This document shows positions 1 to 12,749 of a DNA stretch of 64,000 nt, piece by piece. The stretch lies in contig JAGMVK010000009.1 of assembly GCA_020747065.1 (NCBI GenBank), positions 1,054,001-1,118,000 of the forward strand. The letters are read 5' to 3'. A model generated the notes under the pieces. The model saw only the letters and a program-made list of their open reading frames with translations, was not told where the DNA came from and made no database searches. The first letter of the stretch is position 1. Each line of letters starts with the position of its first letter. Both the position numbers and the translations under genes were made by a program. Source of the stretch: Cadophora sp. MPI-SDFR-AT-0126 (Eukaryota; Ascomycota; Leotiomycetes; Helotiales; Ploettnerulaceae).

Positions 1-930
1 CCCAGCAAACACTGGCGCCTTTTAAGCAGTCTCATGGGAATGCAGCCGGCTCATGGTTAGCCCGTAAGTTCTCGCGACGCCGTGCCGATATGAAATGATA
101 CCACATCCTGAATCACGGTGGTCGTTGGATTAGGGGTGAGTGACTTTGTAGGAGTGACAGTGAGGATTTTTTTCATGGTAAGTTTGCCTATTGCTGTTGG
201 TTGTGAGTCTTTGATATAGCTCCTCTGTGATCCATCAAAGCTGAGGGGATACTTTCTGAATCTGAAACTTCAGTCCGACCAGATTTCGGCATTAAAAAAA
301 CAACAGTCAGATAGGAATATCATACATGCTGCCTTACTAGGTGTGCGGTGACCAGACAGAAACGATTCTACTGGACAGAGCCTCAAGTCTCATCTTAGGC
401 AGATCATACGGTTAGTTGCGATCGCCACACTCCTCACACAAGAGCAATCGTGTTTGGCGTTCGTTAGCGATGAATCTGTCTCTGAATGCTTCCTTTTGGT
501 AGAGTTACTTACGTCTTGGTGCCCTCGTGTCCTCATGGGAAGTATTGTAGGCTCATCCCAACAAGAGCGATGAGGAGGACGGCGTTAATTGAAGCAGAAT
601 GAAGCGAATATGGCGATGGTGTATGGAGACGTTGGATTGGGATCAAGTTTGATACTGTGGCGACCAAGATGCGAATGGAGGTTTGACTCTAGCCCAGATT
701 GCTCTTGCGGGGAACAAAATACGAGGGGGGCAATTGACTGTGGGGGCATTAGCGTTTTAGATAGCGGCAAGGAAGGAATGAACTTCGAGCTATGATTCGA
801 CCTTATTTACATTTTGAAAACCAAGGAGGATGCAAATATTATCATCATCAGAAATCATTCATTCATTTTTAACCAAGGTGACAAGAATTCACGCGCTACT
901 GATATCCTCTCCCACTATCAACACTACAAT
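1..930. other. Intergenic, no gene seen
   Basis: The first 930 bases lie downstream of the sugar transporter's stop codon. I see only short open frames on both strands, with no recognisable protein and no convincing set of splice sites. A last exon or untranslated region of a gene outside the window cannot be excluded. Confidence 0.5.
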
Positions 931-2825
931 CTACTTTTCATCAATATGCTCCTCATGCTGCCCAACAACCGCATTCTTCTCCTGAATCTCCATCGCCCTC
1001 CTCTCAAGATCTCCCGCATAATTCGCCTGATAAAGCTTCTTATCATGGAACGCGACCAAGAACGGCGCGTTGGTGAACAGGTAGTTCATCTCTTCGAGCG
1101 GCAGGTTCTTAGTCTCGGGCAGGAACAGGTAGAAGAACAGCGCGTTGGTGAAATTGCAGATGATGAAGACGTAGTAGTACCGGTATCCGATGTTTTCCAT
1201 GGCGGTGCCGGTTACTTGTCCGATGAGCGTGTTGAAGGCGAAGGAGACCATTGTGGCGATAGAGACTCCCTTTGAGCGCGTGCGGGTGTCGAAGATCTCG
1301 GCAGGAATGACCCAGGATAGGGGACCGCAGGTGGCGGAGAAGGAGAAGTTGTAGAGCCAGGTCCTGGGTGTGGTTAGTTGTTGTTTTGATGAGAGGTTAA
1401 GCGAGGAAAGAGGAAGAGGGAGGGCTTACATCATGATGAAACCCCAAGAGGCAGACTTGTTGTTGCTCGTTCCGACGGGGAACTTGGCGATCAGGATACA
1501 GGCGATGAGGAAGCAGACCTATGATCCTATCAGTATTGCTGAGGTTTTAGAAATGGAGAAGGGTAGCGTACCATGTTCAGGAGATTACCACCGATCAAGG
1601 GTCGTCTACGACCAAGTTTATCAACGAACAAAACACAACATGCCTCTCCAACCAAGGCAATGATATTGTTGATCGCCTGATACTTCAGCGCATCGGAACC
1701 CTTGATTCCGATAGAGCCATAGATGTCAACACTATAATATTGAATGGCGCTGACACCAGTCATCTGGATCGAGGCTTGTAGAGCACAAGCGATAAGAAGA
1801 CGTCTGAATGAGGATCTGTTGGTAAGGAGCTCCATGTAGGACTTCGCTTCGTTCTCGTGTTCATGTGTGATACTATCTTGGATCTGATCGAATTCGGCGC
1901 GTACCCAGGGATCTGATTCGTTTCCATTCGAGTGCAGGCGTGCAAGTGTCTTGAGACCTTCATCTGGGCGGCCATGATCGATGAGCCACTAGAGATTGGT
2001 CAGCTACATACAATTGAGGATATAGAACTGGCGTCACTGACACGAGGCGACTCTGGGAACATGAAGATCAGTGCTCCAAGAACGATGGCTGGGAGCATTT
2101 GGATGGCAAGTGGGAGACGCCATTGAGCTTGGTTTGATAGACCGACGAATGTTCCGTACGAGATCCATCCTGCAATGAAAGCTCCGAGGCCCAACATAAA
2201 TTGTTGCAAACTCGTAATTGTACCACTTTTGTTTGTCAGTAGATGCATTGTCCTGGAACCTGGATTTGCTTACCGGATGGAAGGATGAGCAATCTCAGAC
2301 TGGTATAAGGGGATAATCATGACGAGGAAACCGACACCGACACCAGCTAGCCAGCGTCCTGCCCACATCATATGGAAAGTAGTTGCTCCGGTCTGAAGAG
2401 CTCCGCCGAGAAGATAGATGATAGACCCGATTGTGATGGTCCATCTGCGACCAAGTCTATCACCACTGGGGCCAGCGAGTCCAGCACCGCAAAAGGCTCC
2501 ACCGGTGAAGAAACTGACAACAATTCCACTGTAACATGTCAGAAGTTTGTCTATTTGCATGTTGGTAGTTCCTACGTTTGAGTTGTGGAAGGGTTGTTGA
2601 AGTATTCCTTAAAGTTTGAGGCCGCAATGCTGTTCGAGTCAGCCACTGACACTTCGAGCTGGAGTAGAGTATTCTACTTACACCGAAGCAATGACACCGA
2701 GATCATATCCAAAGAGGATTGATCCCATGGATGCAAAAACACCCACGAGGAACTATTCAGATTAGTAGCTACCCATTTCAGAGTTCTTCGATCCATACCT
2801 GGTAGACCTTCGGCTTGAGAACCAT
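931..2825 (-). CDS. MFS sugar transporter (hexose/pentose permease type)
   Basis: Plasma-membrane sugar:proton symporter of the major facilitator superfamily, about 540 residues, built from about eight exons. The start is the ATG at 2825-2823. Exon 1 is 27 bases (MVLKPKVYQ) and exon 2 begins at 2752 with TM1 and the conserved FGYDLGVIASV. The loop between TM2 and TM3 carries GDRLGRRW. PESPR follows TM6, KLGRRR lies in the second half, and PETKNLPLEEM follows TM12, all signatures of the sugar-porter family. Introns are short with standard borders. It is transcribed divergently from the GH51 arabinofuranosidase gene, so uptake of L-arabinose or another plant pentose is a reasonable inference, but the sequence does not fix the substrate. 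Glucose, xylose or quinate are alternatives. Confidence 0.88.
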
Positions 2826-3647
2826 AATTGCGACTGATACAGTATGGACTTGCAATGTATGGTAGTTCTGCAAAATAATTGAGAATGGTAAAAAAAAAAT
2901 TCTGCCGAGAAAGGATGGATACTTTATACGCAATCCTAGAGAACGCAGCTACCTAGCAATGATCGATCATGAATCAACGAACCTGGACAACCGTCCCATG
3001 CGGGGGAAGACTGGGGTAGCTCCATGGATGTGGGTAACTCCACGAGACACAGCTGTCAAGCATGGTCCATTAGCCTGTCAATATTTCAAGCTTATTACAA
3101 CCTTATTGCTAACAAGAGAACAAGACTCTCTCATTGGAACGCATATGAAGACATGAGCGTGCTGTTTGTCCAGCCCATACCCGATATCAGGTCACGGCCA
3201 ATTTCACGGGCGGGAGAAAGACGATGATGGAGTTCCATGTTCCACATGGCAAGGGTTGCTGGTACTGGTATACTGCCGAGATCGACGCTGGTTGGTCTGT
3301 ATGGGTGTGGGGAGAGGAGGAGGTGGAGTTTTTCTCGCTAAGCGGCGGTGAATAGAAATCCCGTCACTGAGGAGACAGCATTTCCAAGACGCTATCTACC
3401 AACAAGATATATGCGCTCCAATCAATCTCAATTCCTGTTATTGAAAGAAACGCCTGTCAGGACGTGGTTTGTGGAGCCGATATCCATAATTCCAACTAGG
3501 TATCGTGAAGTGTTTTAAGTCAGCCGCAGCATAATTGTCATGTGTTCCTGTCTCGGTGGGAGGAAGTATTTGCAAAAGACCTGAGCTGAGCTGGACATTT
3601 TCTTGATTGTCAACCAACACATACTTCAAAGTACTGAAACAAACAAT
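2826..3647. promoter_or_regulatory. Shared divergent promoter, transporter / GH51
   Basis: This 822-base region separates two divergent start codons. It holds three matches to the CreA carbon-repressor consensus SYGGRG: GCGGGG at 3000-3005, CTGGGG at 3011-3016 (a close pair), and GTGGGG at 3307-3312. TTAGCC at 3070-3075 is, on the minus strand, part of GGCTAAT, a match to the XlnR-type GGCTAAW core. The sites are seen directly. Their use in this species is inferred from Aspergillus and Trichoderma. Confidence 0.5.
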
Positions 3648-5664
<2,017 letters not shown>

Positions 5665-5925
5665 TTCATACTTCCACATATAGAATTTACAGAATCGAAC
5701 AAAAGAAACCTTGGCCTGGTATGATTTCATACTGTACCAGCGAAACTGCTAAGGTATGACTCACAAGGGAATATATATGTCTTAAAAAACGCAAACACAG
5801 ACACTTGGAACGATCTTACAGAAAGTACTTGAAGGTAAAGAAATGAGATCGACTAGCATGTATCAAGTACAATCTGCTAGAATGCTTGAGTTGATCTACG
5901 AAAATAGCCCAATTTGTTTTGATAA

Positions 5926-8463
5926 TTAAGCCATGTCTTCATTGCAGCTTTCCCAATCATCCTCAATAGATTCAAGCTCATCTTGCTCATCTGGTTCTGC
6001 AAAACGAGACATATGCTTGTCTCTCTTTCTCTTTGGTCCCGTAATATACTCTCCATGGTCTCTGAGGCGAGATCCAACGTAAAGCGGTTCCTCAGCCCCC
6101 GCAGCATCCATCTTGGAGTTTCGTCCGATGAATGGTCGTGGTTTGGTGAATACGACTTGATGCTGACGATCTCGTGAGTGACTGTACTCACTTTGCGATA
6201 TAGATGATGGCGAACTCGCATGAACTGCTCTTGAAGTTGGAGCGAGTTTAGAACTTGACGATGGGACTGATCCGTTAGATGCATACATGCTAGTTCTTCC
6301 ATCGCATGCAGGAGAACTGGATACTGGGTTCGATTGAGTCATCGAAGGTACCCGGCTGTTGCCGGTGAAGTTCGATAGCTGAGATGTCGTAGGCTGAGCA
6401 GTAGACTGAGAATGAAATCCATTGCCTACTATCTGACCCAAGGACGGATATGCAATGATTGGTGAGTGGTTCAAATCTTTTCCAGAACCGTTGGTGCATC
6501 CTGCTGCACTGAGGTCTGGTGACCCACCCTTAACGCTGCTTCCGAACACGAACTTTCTCCAGATGTCATCAGAATCTTCTTCAGACTGGAGGGTGTCGTG
6601 AGGCGCTGGCAATGCATGATCCGGGGCTTGCTCAACTCCACGATCTGTAGGCAGTTGGGTGGCTTCTACGTCTGCAGAACCACGTTCCACGTTACTTGAT
6701 GTGCGATCACCAGTGCTCACTCCAATGTCTTGTGAGCTCGTCACAACATCCAATGACTCTATGGTGTATTCCTCGTCTTCGCCTTCCCCATTCGCTTTCT
6801 CCTGACTTGACGATGCATCCTCGTGGTTCGACCTCTCGGAGCCATCATCCAACTCCATGTCCTGAAATTGATCGGGGTCATCTGGCGCCTCCAGCTCGGA
6901 GGAGTATACATCTTCACCAGGATTAGATCTGGTTGGTGATCTCTCAGGAGGGGCCATGCTCGGACCAGGGCTTAGCCATCCATTTCCTAGAATGCCTTCA
7001 AATATTTGATTATCATCCACCTCATCCTCGCTTTCTGGCGCAACCCAACTCCGCCAGATCTCATCTTCGAGTTGCTGTGAGCTGGAGACCGTTGCTTTTG
7101 GTTTTCCAAGCTGCGCTACATTACTTTCCGCCAACTGTGATGAACCTTCTTGGAGAAGAACCGATCTCTTGGAGGTTCGTGGTCTAGGATGATGCATCGG
7201 CGCGGTTGATGACGAGAAGACCTCTTGTCCAGGACGCAGGCTTCGGTGGAGATCTACTCTTGGAGTTGCGTGCTCGCGTGAACGATTCGATGACTTACCG
7301 CCTGGGCTTCCACGGCCTTGAAAGTCATGTTGTAGCTTCGCCAACGAGTCTGCAGTCACTCCAACCCATCCTTTGTCCTGGTCTTGGTCCTCATTCGAGC
7401 CAAGGAAATCATCATAGTTTGAGAGGGCCAGCAGTGAGTGAGACCGTTGGCTTGCCTTGTCACGACGGCGGTGTGGAGTCGCTCTTGAAGACTCCAAAAG
7501 AAGGCTGTCGGGGTTCCCAAATGTTTCGTAACGGTCTCTGGTATGCTCATTGTTGAAGAGGCCCCGAGACCTTTCACTACCTAGCAGCAGGACCTCTGAT
7601 GAAACAGCTCGAGAGCTTCCCCTGCCACTTGTTGAGGGTCCCCGACGCTTTCCAGTACTCGAGCTGACACCAGGTGGGACCGTCCTACCACCGATAGAGA
7701 TTCTAACATCAGGCGCGACGGGCTGGTCCCTCTCGATGTGCTCCATCCAAGGATCATTGTACGCATGTGGCCGACTCCTTGCTTGGAATGGAGACTCAAT
7801 ATGAGATTGTGCTGAACGGTATTTTGCTCGCTGACCCTGCTTGACTTTCCTCCTCCTACCTATATCGTTCCCATCCTTGACAGAGCTGTAAACGAGCTCC
7901 AATGGTTTCTGTATAGTGACACCAACCCAATCTCCTCTTCGAAGTAATCTTTTCTTGATGTCCGAAAGCGATTCGTCTCGCTGATGCACCTGTGATGCAC
8001 CATCTTTCTCCAGGATTGCGATATCATGCTTCCGCTTCATTGATCGTTGAGGAGGGGTCGCACTATATAAATCATCTTCTAGGGCTTGGCTTGGGTCTCT
8101 TTTCACCGGAACTAGTCGCTGAAGGCTGTTGACTTCGAGGTCTCGAGATCGGGACGCATGTCTGTCAGAGGCTTGAGGATGAAGGAATTTCGCTGACATG
8201 AGACTGGCTCGATGCTGTTGAGATCCATTGCCATCACTGAAAGTGGAGCTTTGAACCGCAGGAGAAAGGTACTGCTCGAGGCGCTCGCGATTCCGTATAT
8301 CGATACCAAACACAGAGAACTTGACGGGAGAATTCTTGCTGGTCAAGCTTCCATTACGTAGGTTCTGCTGTATTCTTGCAAAATGTGCTTTCTGAAGATG
8401 TTGCGCCGTGCTCTTGCGATTGGTTGTTGAGTGCCGTTGAAGGCGCCCCCCGGTCCAGTTCAT
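5926..8463 (-). CDS. Large disordered fungal protein, function unknown
   Basis: A single uninterrupted frame of 845 residues with an ATG start. The N-terminus (MNWTGGRLQRHS, then QKAHFARIQQ and SPVKFSVFG) resembles the start of many conserved but uncharacterised ascomycete proteins, as far as I recall. The rest is rich in Ser, Arg, Asp, Glu and Pro, is probably unstructured, and has an acidic middle (EDSDDIWRKFVF). Basic patches such as GPKRKRDKHMSRF near the C-terminus could be nuclear localisation signals. Repeated W-containing acidic motifs (DEIWRSWV, DDIWRKFV) might bind partners. I see no catalytic domain. A nuclear role is an inference only. Confidence 0.75.
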   Translation of the reverse strand: MNWTGGRLQRHSTTNRKSTAQHLQKAHFARIQQNLRNGSLTSKNSPVKFSVFGIDIRNRERLEQYLSPAVQSSTFSDGNGSQQHRASLMSAKFLHPQASDRHASRSRDLEVNSLQRLVPVKRDPSQALEDDLYSATPPQRSMKRKHDIAILEKDGASQVHQRDESLSDIKKRLLRRGDWVGVTIQKPLELVYSSVKDGNDIGRRRKVKQGQRAKYRSAQSHIESPFQARSRPHAYNDPWMEHIERDQPVAPDVRISIGGRTVPPGVSSSTGKRRGPSTSGRGSSRAVSSEVLLLGSERSRGLFNNEHTRDRYETFGNPDSLLLESSRATPHRRRDKASQRSHSLLALSNYDDFLGSNEDQDQDKGWVGVTADSLAKLQHDFQGRGSPGGKSSNRSREHATPRVDLHRSLRPGQEVFSSSTAPMHHPRPRTSKRSVLLQEGSSQLAESNVAQLGKPKATVSSSQQLEDEIWRSWVAPESEDEVDDNQIFEGILGNGWLSPGPSMAPPERSPTRSNPGEDVYSSELEAPDDPDQFQDMELDDGSERSNHEDASSSQEKANGEGEDEEYTIESLDVVTSSQDIGVSTGDRTSSNVERGSADVEATQLPTDRGVEQAPDHALPAPHDTLQSEEDSDDIWRKFVFGSSVKGGSPDLSAAGCTNGSGKDLNHSPIIAYPSLGQIVGNGFHSQSTAQPTTSQLSNFTGNSRVPSMTQSNPVSSSPACDGRTSMYASNGSVPSSSSKLAPTSRAVHASSPSSISQSEYSHSRDRQHQVVFTKPRPFIGRNSKMDAAGAEEPLYVGSRLRDHGEYITGPKRKRDKHMSRFAEPDEQDELESIEDDWESCNEDMA

Positions 8464-9532
8464 CGCACGTGTTGTAAGAAAGTACCAATGTTCATTGCTA
8501 TTTGCAGCGTGAAGATGGAATTATACAGGCAGAAAGCTATGCGGTGTTGATGCGTTGGTGAGGAAGAAGTTGGAAGAGAGAGAAGAGGGAGGAAGGAACA
8601 AATGAAAGAAGGTGGCAGAATCGGTTACGGAGTCTTCAAATGGACCGACAACATTGAACCGTTCCGAACACAAAATAAAATTCTGGGGAAGAAACTACGA
8701 GTTTCGCGGGGTATTCCCCAGTCGATGCAAAGAAGCTATTTAAAGAACAAAAGCAAGACAAGAATGACGATGATTGGAGACTCGGTCCAACAGACACGCA
8801 ATTGTGATGTGTCGATGTAGAAGGTACTTCGGTGGCTTTCTCCCCCAGATCAGTTTCACCCTCTAACGGCCACTTTATTGCTCAAGAAGGGCCTAATCTT
8901 TCGGCCCCAATCCCAATGATTTAGTCAGGGCAATGAGATTAAATTAAGACATGAAGTGATATGTAGATATGAGAAGGTAGGGCATCTACCTGAAAGACTA
9001 GCAAAGTCCCACATGAAAGCAGTTGGCACTTTGTTCGACACAGGGCTGATGCCAAAGCAATGGCATAGGCTCTTCTCAAAAATGCCATCTACAAGCATGC
9101 TCCGGCTTCTCGATATCCAGTGCGGCTGAAGACATTCATACCAAATCGTGGTGTCGCCGATCTGGAGCTCCGACGGTGTCAGGATGCGAAGGCTGATTTG
9201 ACGTTGAAGCCATGCCTCGAAGAGATGCGCATTTCGGGAAGACTTTTTGACAGCGCTCACGAATCCAGTGAGTCTCCTGTAACAGCAGCTCATCTGAAAT
9301 TGGTATCATAGAACACGTAAGAGCCGGAATTCAATCAAGACTGTAGAAGAGCAGAAACGAGATGTCGTCCGAAGGAAGTCACGGCTGTGTGCAGTCCAAG
9401 CCGCTGACTAGTCCCCTGTCCATTCACCCCACCACAACCCACTAACCAACTCTCGGCTTCTGTCGGCCAGATTACTCATTGTTATGAGTAGCCAAATAGG
9501 CACTTCGCCAACATCCGATCAGTGATCTCACA
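8464..9532. other. Intergenic between unknown gene and tRNA-His
   Basis: About 1.07 kb upstream of both the minus-strand 845-residue gene and the plus-strand tRNA gene. Small open frames occur on both strands and overlap each other (for example 8925-9293 and 9120-9311), as expected for non-coding DNA. No protein family is recognised. Confidence 0.5.
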
Positions 9533-9544
9533 GGTGGTGTGGTG

Positions 9545-9604
9545 GTACGTTCTACCTCTTCATCCCCCAACAAATCACGAACTACAAACTAACATGGTTT
9601 CCAG
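9545..9604 (+). other. Spliceosomal-type intron-like insert in the tRNA D stem
   Basis: Sixty bases between tRNA positions 12 and 13. It starts GTACGT, ends TTTCCAG, and has CTAAC at 9589-9593, putting the branch A 12 bases before the 3' end. This is the pattern and length of the protein-gene introns in this window. Removing it precisely restores the D stem (GTGT with GCAC) and the A box, which it otherwise splits. That it is spliced is an inference. Confidence 0.55.
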
Positions 9605-9628
9605 TAATGGTAGCACGTGACGTTGTGG

Positions 9629-9655
9629 TATTCCTCTCAGGAATTTCATGCTGAC
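9629..9655 (+). other. Probable canonical tRNA intron
   Basis: An insert of about 27 bases directly after anticodon-loop base 37, the standard site cut by the tRNA splicing endonuclease. It contains a 5-pair hairpin (ATTCC at 9630-9634, GGAAT at 9640-9644). The exact 3' edge is uncertain by one or two bases. Confidence 0.6.
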
Positions 9656-9687
9656 CCGTTTCAATCTGGGTTCGATTCCCAGCACCG

Positions 9688-9708
9688 CCAGATATCAAGA
9701 ATATCTGG
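9688..9708 (+). repeat. Hairpin at tRNA 3' end / trailer
   Basis: A perfect inverted repeat with 8-base arms, CCAGATAT and ATATCTGG, around a 5-base loop. Its first three bases are the last three of the tRNA (C71, C72, A73), so this hairpin would compete with the acceptor stem in the precursor. A second, shorter hairpin (GATGG...CCATC, about 9721-9737) follows. Confidence 0.6.
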
Positions 9709-9752
9709 ATTGAAAGTTCAGATGGTTTAATTCCATCAAGCTTGTCACTCTC

Positions 9753-9770
9753 TTTTAACTTTTTTTTTTT
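9753..9770 (+). terminator. Probable Pol III terminator
   Basis: TTTT at 9753-9756, then eleven T at 9760-9770, on the tRNA sense strand. The trailer of about 62-70 bases is long for a tRNA, and I see no earlier run of four T after the tRNA end. Confidence 0.6.
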
Positions 9771-10060
9771 GGGCCCTGCCTGTCAGAAAAGTGGGCGTGA
9801 ATATTTGTTTTAATTAGATATTTTTTCTTCGTTTGTGGCCCATTTTCTCGCTTAGCCTCTTGGATATTGTGCTGGGTCTACGAAGTCACTTATTTTGTTC
9901 ATCTTTTTCTTCCCCTCCTCTCAACAATAGTCCCTACTTCTGTCCCTTTCAGTTCGTGAGCCCATCTTGTAGAAAGTGAAACACTTGTAAATGGTCCTTC
10001 ATTTCAAGTCAAATACTACACATCCGGGTATCATGCATTCCACCAAACCCATCAATCTAC

Positions 10061-12109
10061 CTAACCCAAACGCCTCTTCACAAACTCCAGCCAAACCCCC
10101 AAATCCTCTGCCACCTCCAACATCCTCGCCAAGTCCTCCTTGGTCATTCCCTTCCCCTTCTCACCCGTCTCCTTAAGTAAACTTTCATATACCACCTCAA
10201 CCGCTCCATTCAGGTTAATTTCGAACGTCACTTCCACCGTAACTTTCTTGAACGGGAAGTTGACACGTAGACGTACATGTGGTTGTGTGGTTAGACTCAC
10301 GTCCATGGTCTTGACGTTGGTGGAGATGCCGGACATGAAGTCTGCGAATTGGGCTCGTTTGCTGTGTATTTCTGTTTTCTGCGGTGGTTTAGATGGCGGC
10401 TGGGACTCGGAGCCAAAACTTTTGCTGAGAAGTGTTGATAGAAATGCGTACTGACGGAGTGCTGGGAGCATTTGTACCAGCTGTCTGGGATGGGAGAAGG
10501 GAAGCTCAGTTAAGGTGCGGCCATAATCGATTTTGTCGATCCATAGATCACTTCGATGAACGACTGTGCTCTTTTCACCATCTTTATGATACACCGCGAC
10601 TTTGGATTCTCTTGTGATCCGGCGGCCGTCGGAATGCACTTCATCCTCTGGTTTGCGAGGAAACATAAGTTCGTCAAAAGTTGTCGTTACGTAATGATCG
10701 ATAGGTGCACTTGTCGAGTTGTATATCTGAGTTGCCAGCATATATGGCACAACGAGCGGCGGATCAAATTTGGCGACAAACATGACTTCCGGGAATTTCT
10801 GATCTGTGGCTCCTTCCACCCCATCCATCGCATCTGGCTTGGGAGGATCAGCAGATGGTAACATGGTATTCTCAGGGTCTAGCCAGTCCAAGACAGGTCC
10901 ATTATCCGGCTCCAGAAGAATGTCCTCAACAGTGGCATTCACCTTCTGTATATCTGGTGATATCCAATGTTCGGAAACTCGTATTGGCGGAAAGTCTAAG
11001 CCAGGTAATGGTGCACAGTCAACGAACAGCGACCAAGTCTTTTCCTCCTGGTTCCTCGACAGCTTCCTCTTCTCTTGCCAATAGTCCAAGCTCATACCTA
11101 GCCTATCTCTTGTATGCATGATCGGCTTTCCACTTTTCGTACACATTGCCGTCTTAACAACGTACGCATCGTCCTTCTCAGCCATTTCCTGTGTCTCCTT
11201 CAGCCTCTCCACTTCCCACAGATGCAACTTCTCCACACTCTCAAAAATACCCGCAATCGCCTCGTGGCAATTCAGACCAGGAATAACACTGAGCTTGTCC
11301 AATGTCGCCAATATCTCCAAGTTCGCTGCAAACCGATCCAGTTTCTTGGTCAACGGACTCTCATGCGCCTGAAATTGTACATCTCGCAATAATATCTCCT
11401 CGGCCTTGTTCGAGTGCCGAGTGACTATCCCCGGTGATTCAGGAAACGATAAAGCGACCTTCTGCACAACATTTCGATCGAATGTGATATCGAGAGCCAG
11501 CGCTTTTCCCGCAATGATCAACAGCCTCGGTGCGCCAGGCGGTGTCGAATCCCACATACACTCGAAGCCCAGTCGCAAGCCCAACCGTTCAACGCCTTCG
11601 CCGCTGAGACGGCCTTTACTGACCTGGTAATGAGAATGTCAGCATCTGCCTGCGTGTCTGAACTCATAAGTCGTGCTCAAGCCATTACCTACCTTCAAAA
11701 TATCCATAACCTGCCCCAATCTCCGCTTCCGCTCATCTTCATCCGCCCGCGCACCGCCCAAATGTCCCAAACTCACTCCTCCAACTGGTGTGCCTATTCC
11801 TCCAGGCAGACCCTCCAGTCCCAGCTCCAGCCCCGGCACACCCAGCGCCATGGCCGCAGAAGGACTATCATAACCGACTCCGAAAGACGAATTGGTGGGG
11901 TGGCCACCACCGCCGCCTGGATATCCGTACATGGTGTTGGAGTTCGCGGGGGATTTCTTGACTTGTTGGGGAGAGGGTACGACAGAGCGAGGACCGTGAG
12001 GTGAGAATGCTGGATGGCTGTGGTGGTTCGAGGCTGAGAACGGCGTGGAGACTGGTGGTGTTGCGACAGCTTGGCTAGGGCCAACTTTGGTTGCTGTTGG
12101 CGTCGCCAT
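10061..12109 (-). CDS. MED1: Mediator complex subunit 1 (MED1)
   Basis: Subunit of the Mediator complex that links transcription factors to RNA polymerase II. Two exons (12109-11693 and 11623-10061) give 659 residues; the joined reading is DILK-VSKGRLSGEGVERL. The first about 110 residues are rich in Pro, Gly, Ser and His and probably disordered. Then comes DEDERKRRLGQVMDIL, followed by GLRLGFECMWD, IAGKALALDITFDRNVV and VALSFPESPG, a pattern I recognise from the fungal Med1 family. The C-terminal half has the mixed alpha/beta character of that family, with RVNFPFKKVTVEV near the end. No enzymatic motif is expected. The head-to-head neighbour tRNA lies 370 bases beyond the 3' end. Confidence 0.85.
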
Positions 12110-12749
12110 TATAGGAGTACTGCTTTAGCAAATGACCCTCGGTGGTGGTTGGCACAACTCGAAGGGACATGCCCGGTGTCGTGTTGCCGGCTCTTGAATT
12201 TCAAGGAAGGACGAGGCTGGAAGCTCGGCTGCAGGTACAAGTGCCAAGCGGCCGCCTGTGTCGACGCTAAATTCCACTCACTCCTGAACATTTGCCCATT
12301 AGCCATTAGCCGAGCAACAACATCTGTTGATTTCCTTGATTTCAACAGCGCTTTTGTACGTTCATCTTGCGAAGACAAAACAACAAGTTACCCTGCCTGC
12401 CTTCAAATGTGTCAGAAGAAGCACCGGTCTCCAATGTCTTGGGAGCTTGAACACGAGCAGACCTTCAGAAAGGTATCATTCCAGTGAATTACAAAGTACT
12501 AGAACCATTGTTGATAAAGCGTCGATGACGGGAACGTGTAATAATACAGTTGACACCAACCAATGTGCACTATCGGAAACTCGTTCCTGCTCATAAAACT
12601 AATGTAATCATACTCTCACGATGCCATAACCACATATACTGCGTCATCATATCTTTCCCACAAGCAGTCTTAGGGACCAAATATGATGAAGACGTCCCTT
12701 CGGCGGGCCTCGGAAGCTTCTGTTTCGAACCATAGCAAGATAACCCTTC
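12110..12749. other. Intergenic, MED1 promoter and 3' end of next gene
   Basis: 640 bases between two minus-strand genes. It contains the upstream region of MED1 and the trailer of the 709-residue gene. Short overlapping open frames on both strands do not resemble any protein. Confidence 0.5.

Larger units (their letters stand above)
9533..9690 (+). tRNA. tRNA-His (GTG) with two apparent introns
   Basis: Acceptor strands GGTGGTG (9533-9539) and CACCGCC (9683-9689) pair fully with one G-U. Base 73 is A (9690), as in eukaryotic tRNA-His. The T arm is CTGGG-TTCGATT-CCCAG (9666-9682) and contains a perfect B box. The D arm is GTG (9542-9544) plus TAATGGTAGCAC (9605-9616): a four-pair stem with G18G19, A14 and A21 in place. 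The anticodon stem is TGACG (9618-9622) with CGTTT (9657-9661), with one T-T mismatch at the outer end. The loop TTGTGG(C) shows anticodon GTG. The fold needs removal of 9545-9604 in the D stem and about 9629-9655 after base 37. The second is the ordinary tRNA-intron site; the first is not. The gene could instead be an interrupted, dead copy. Confidence 0.8.
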
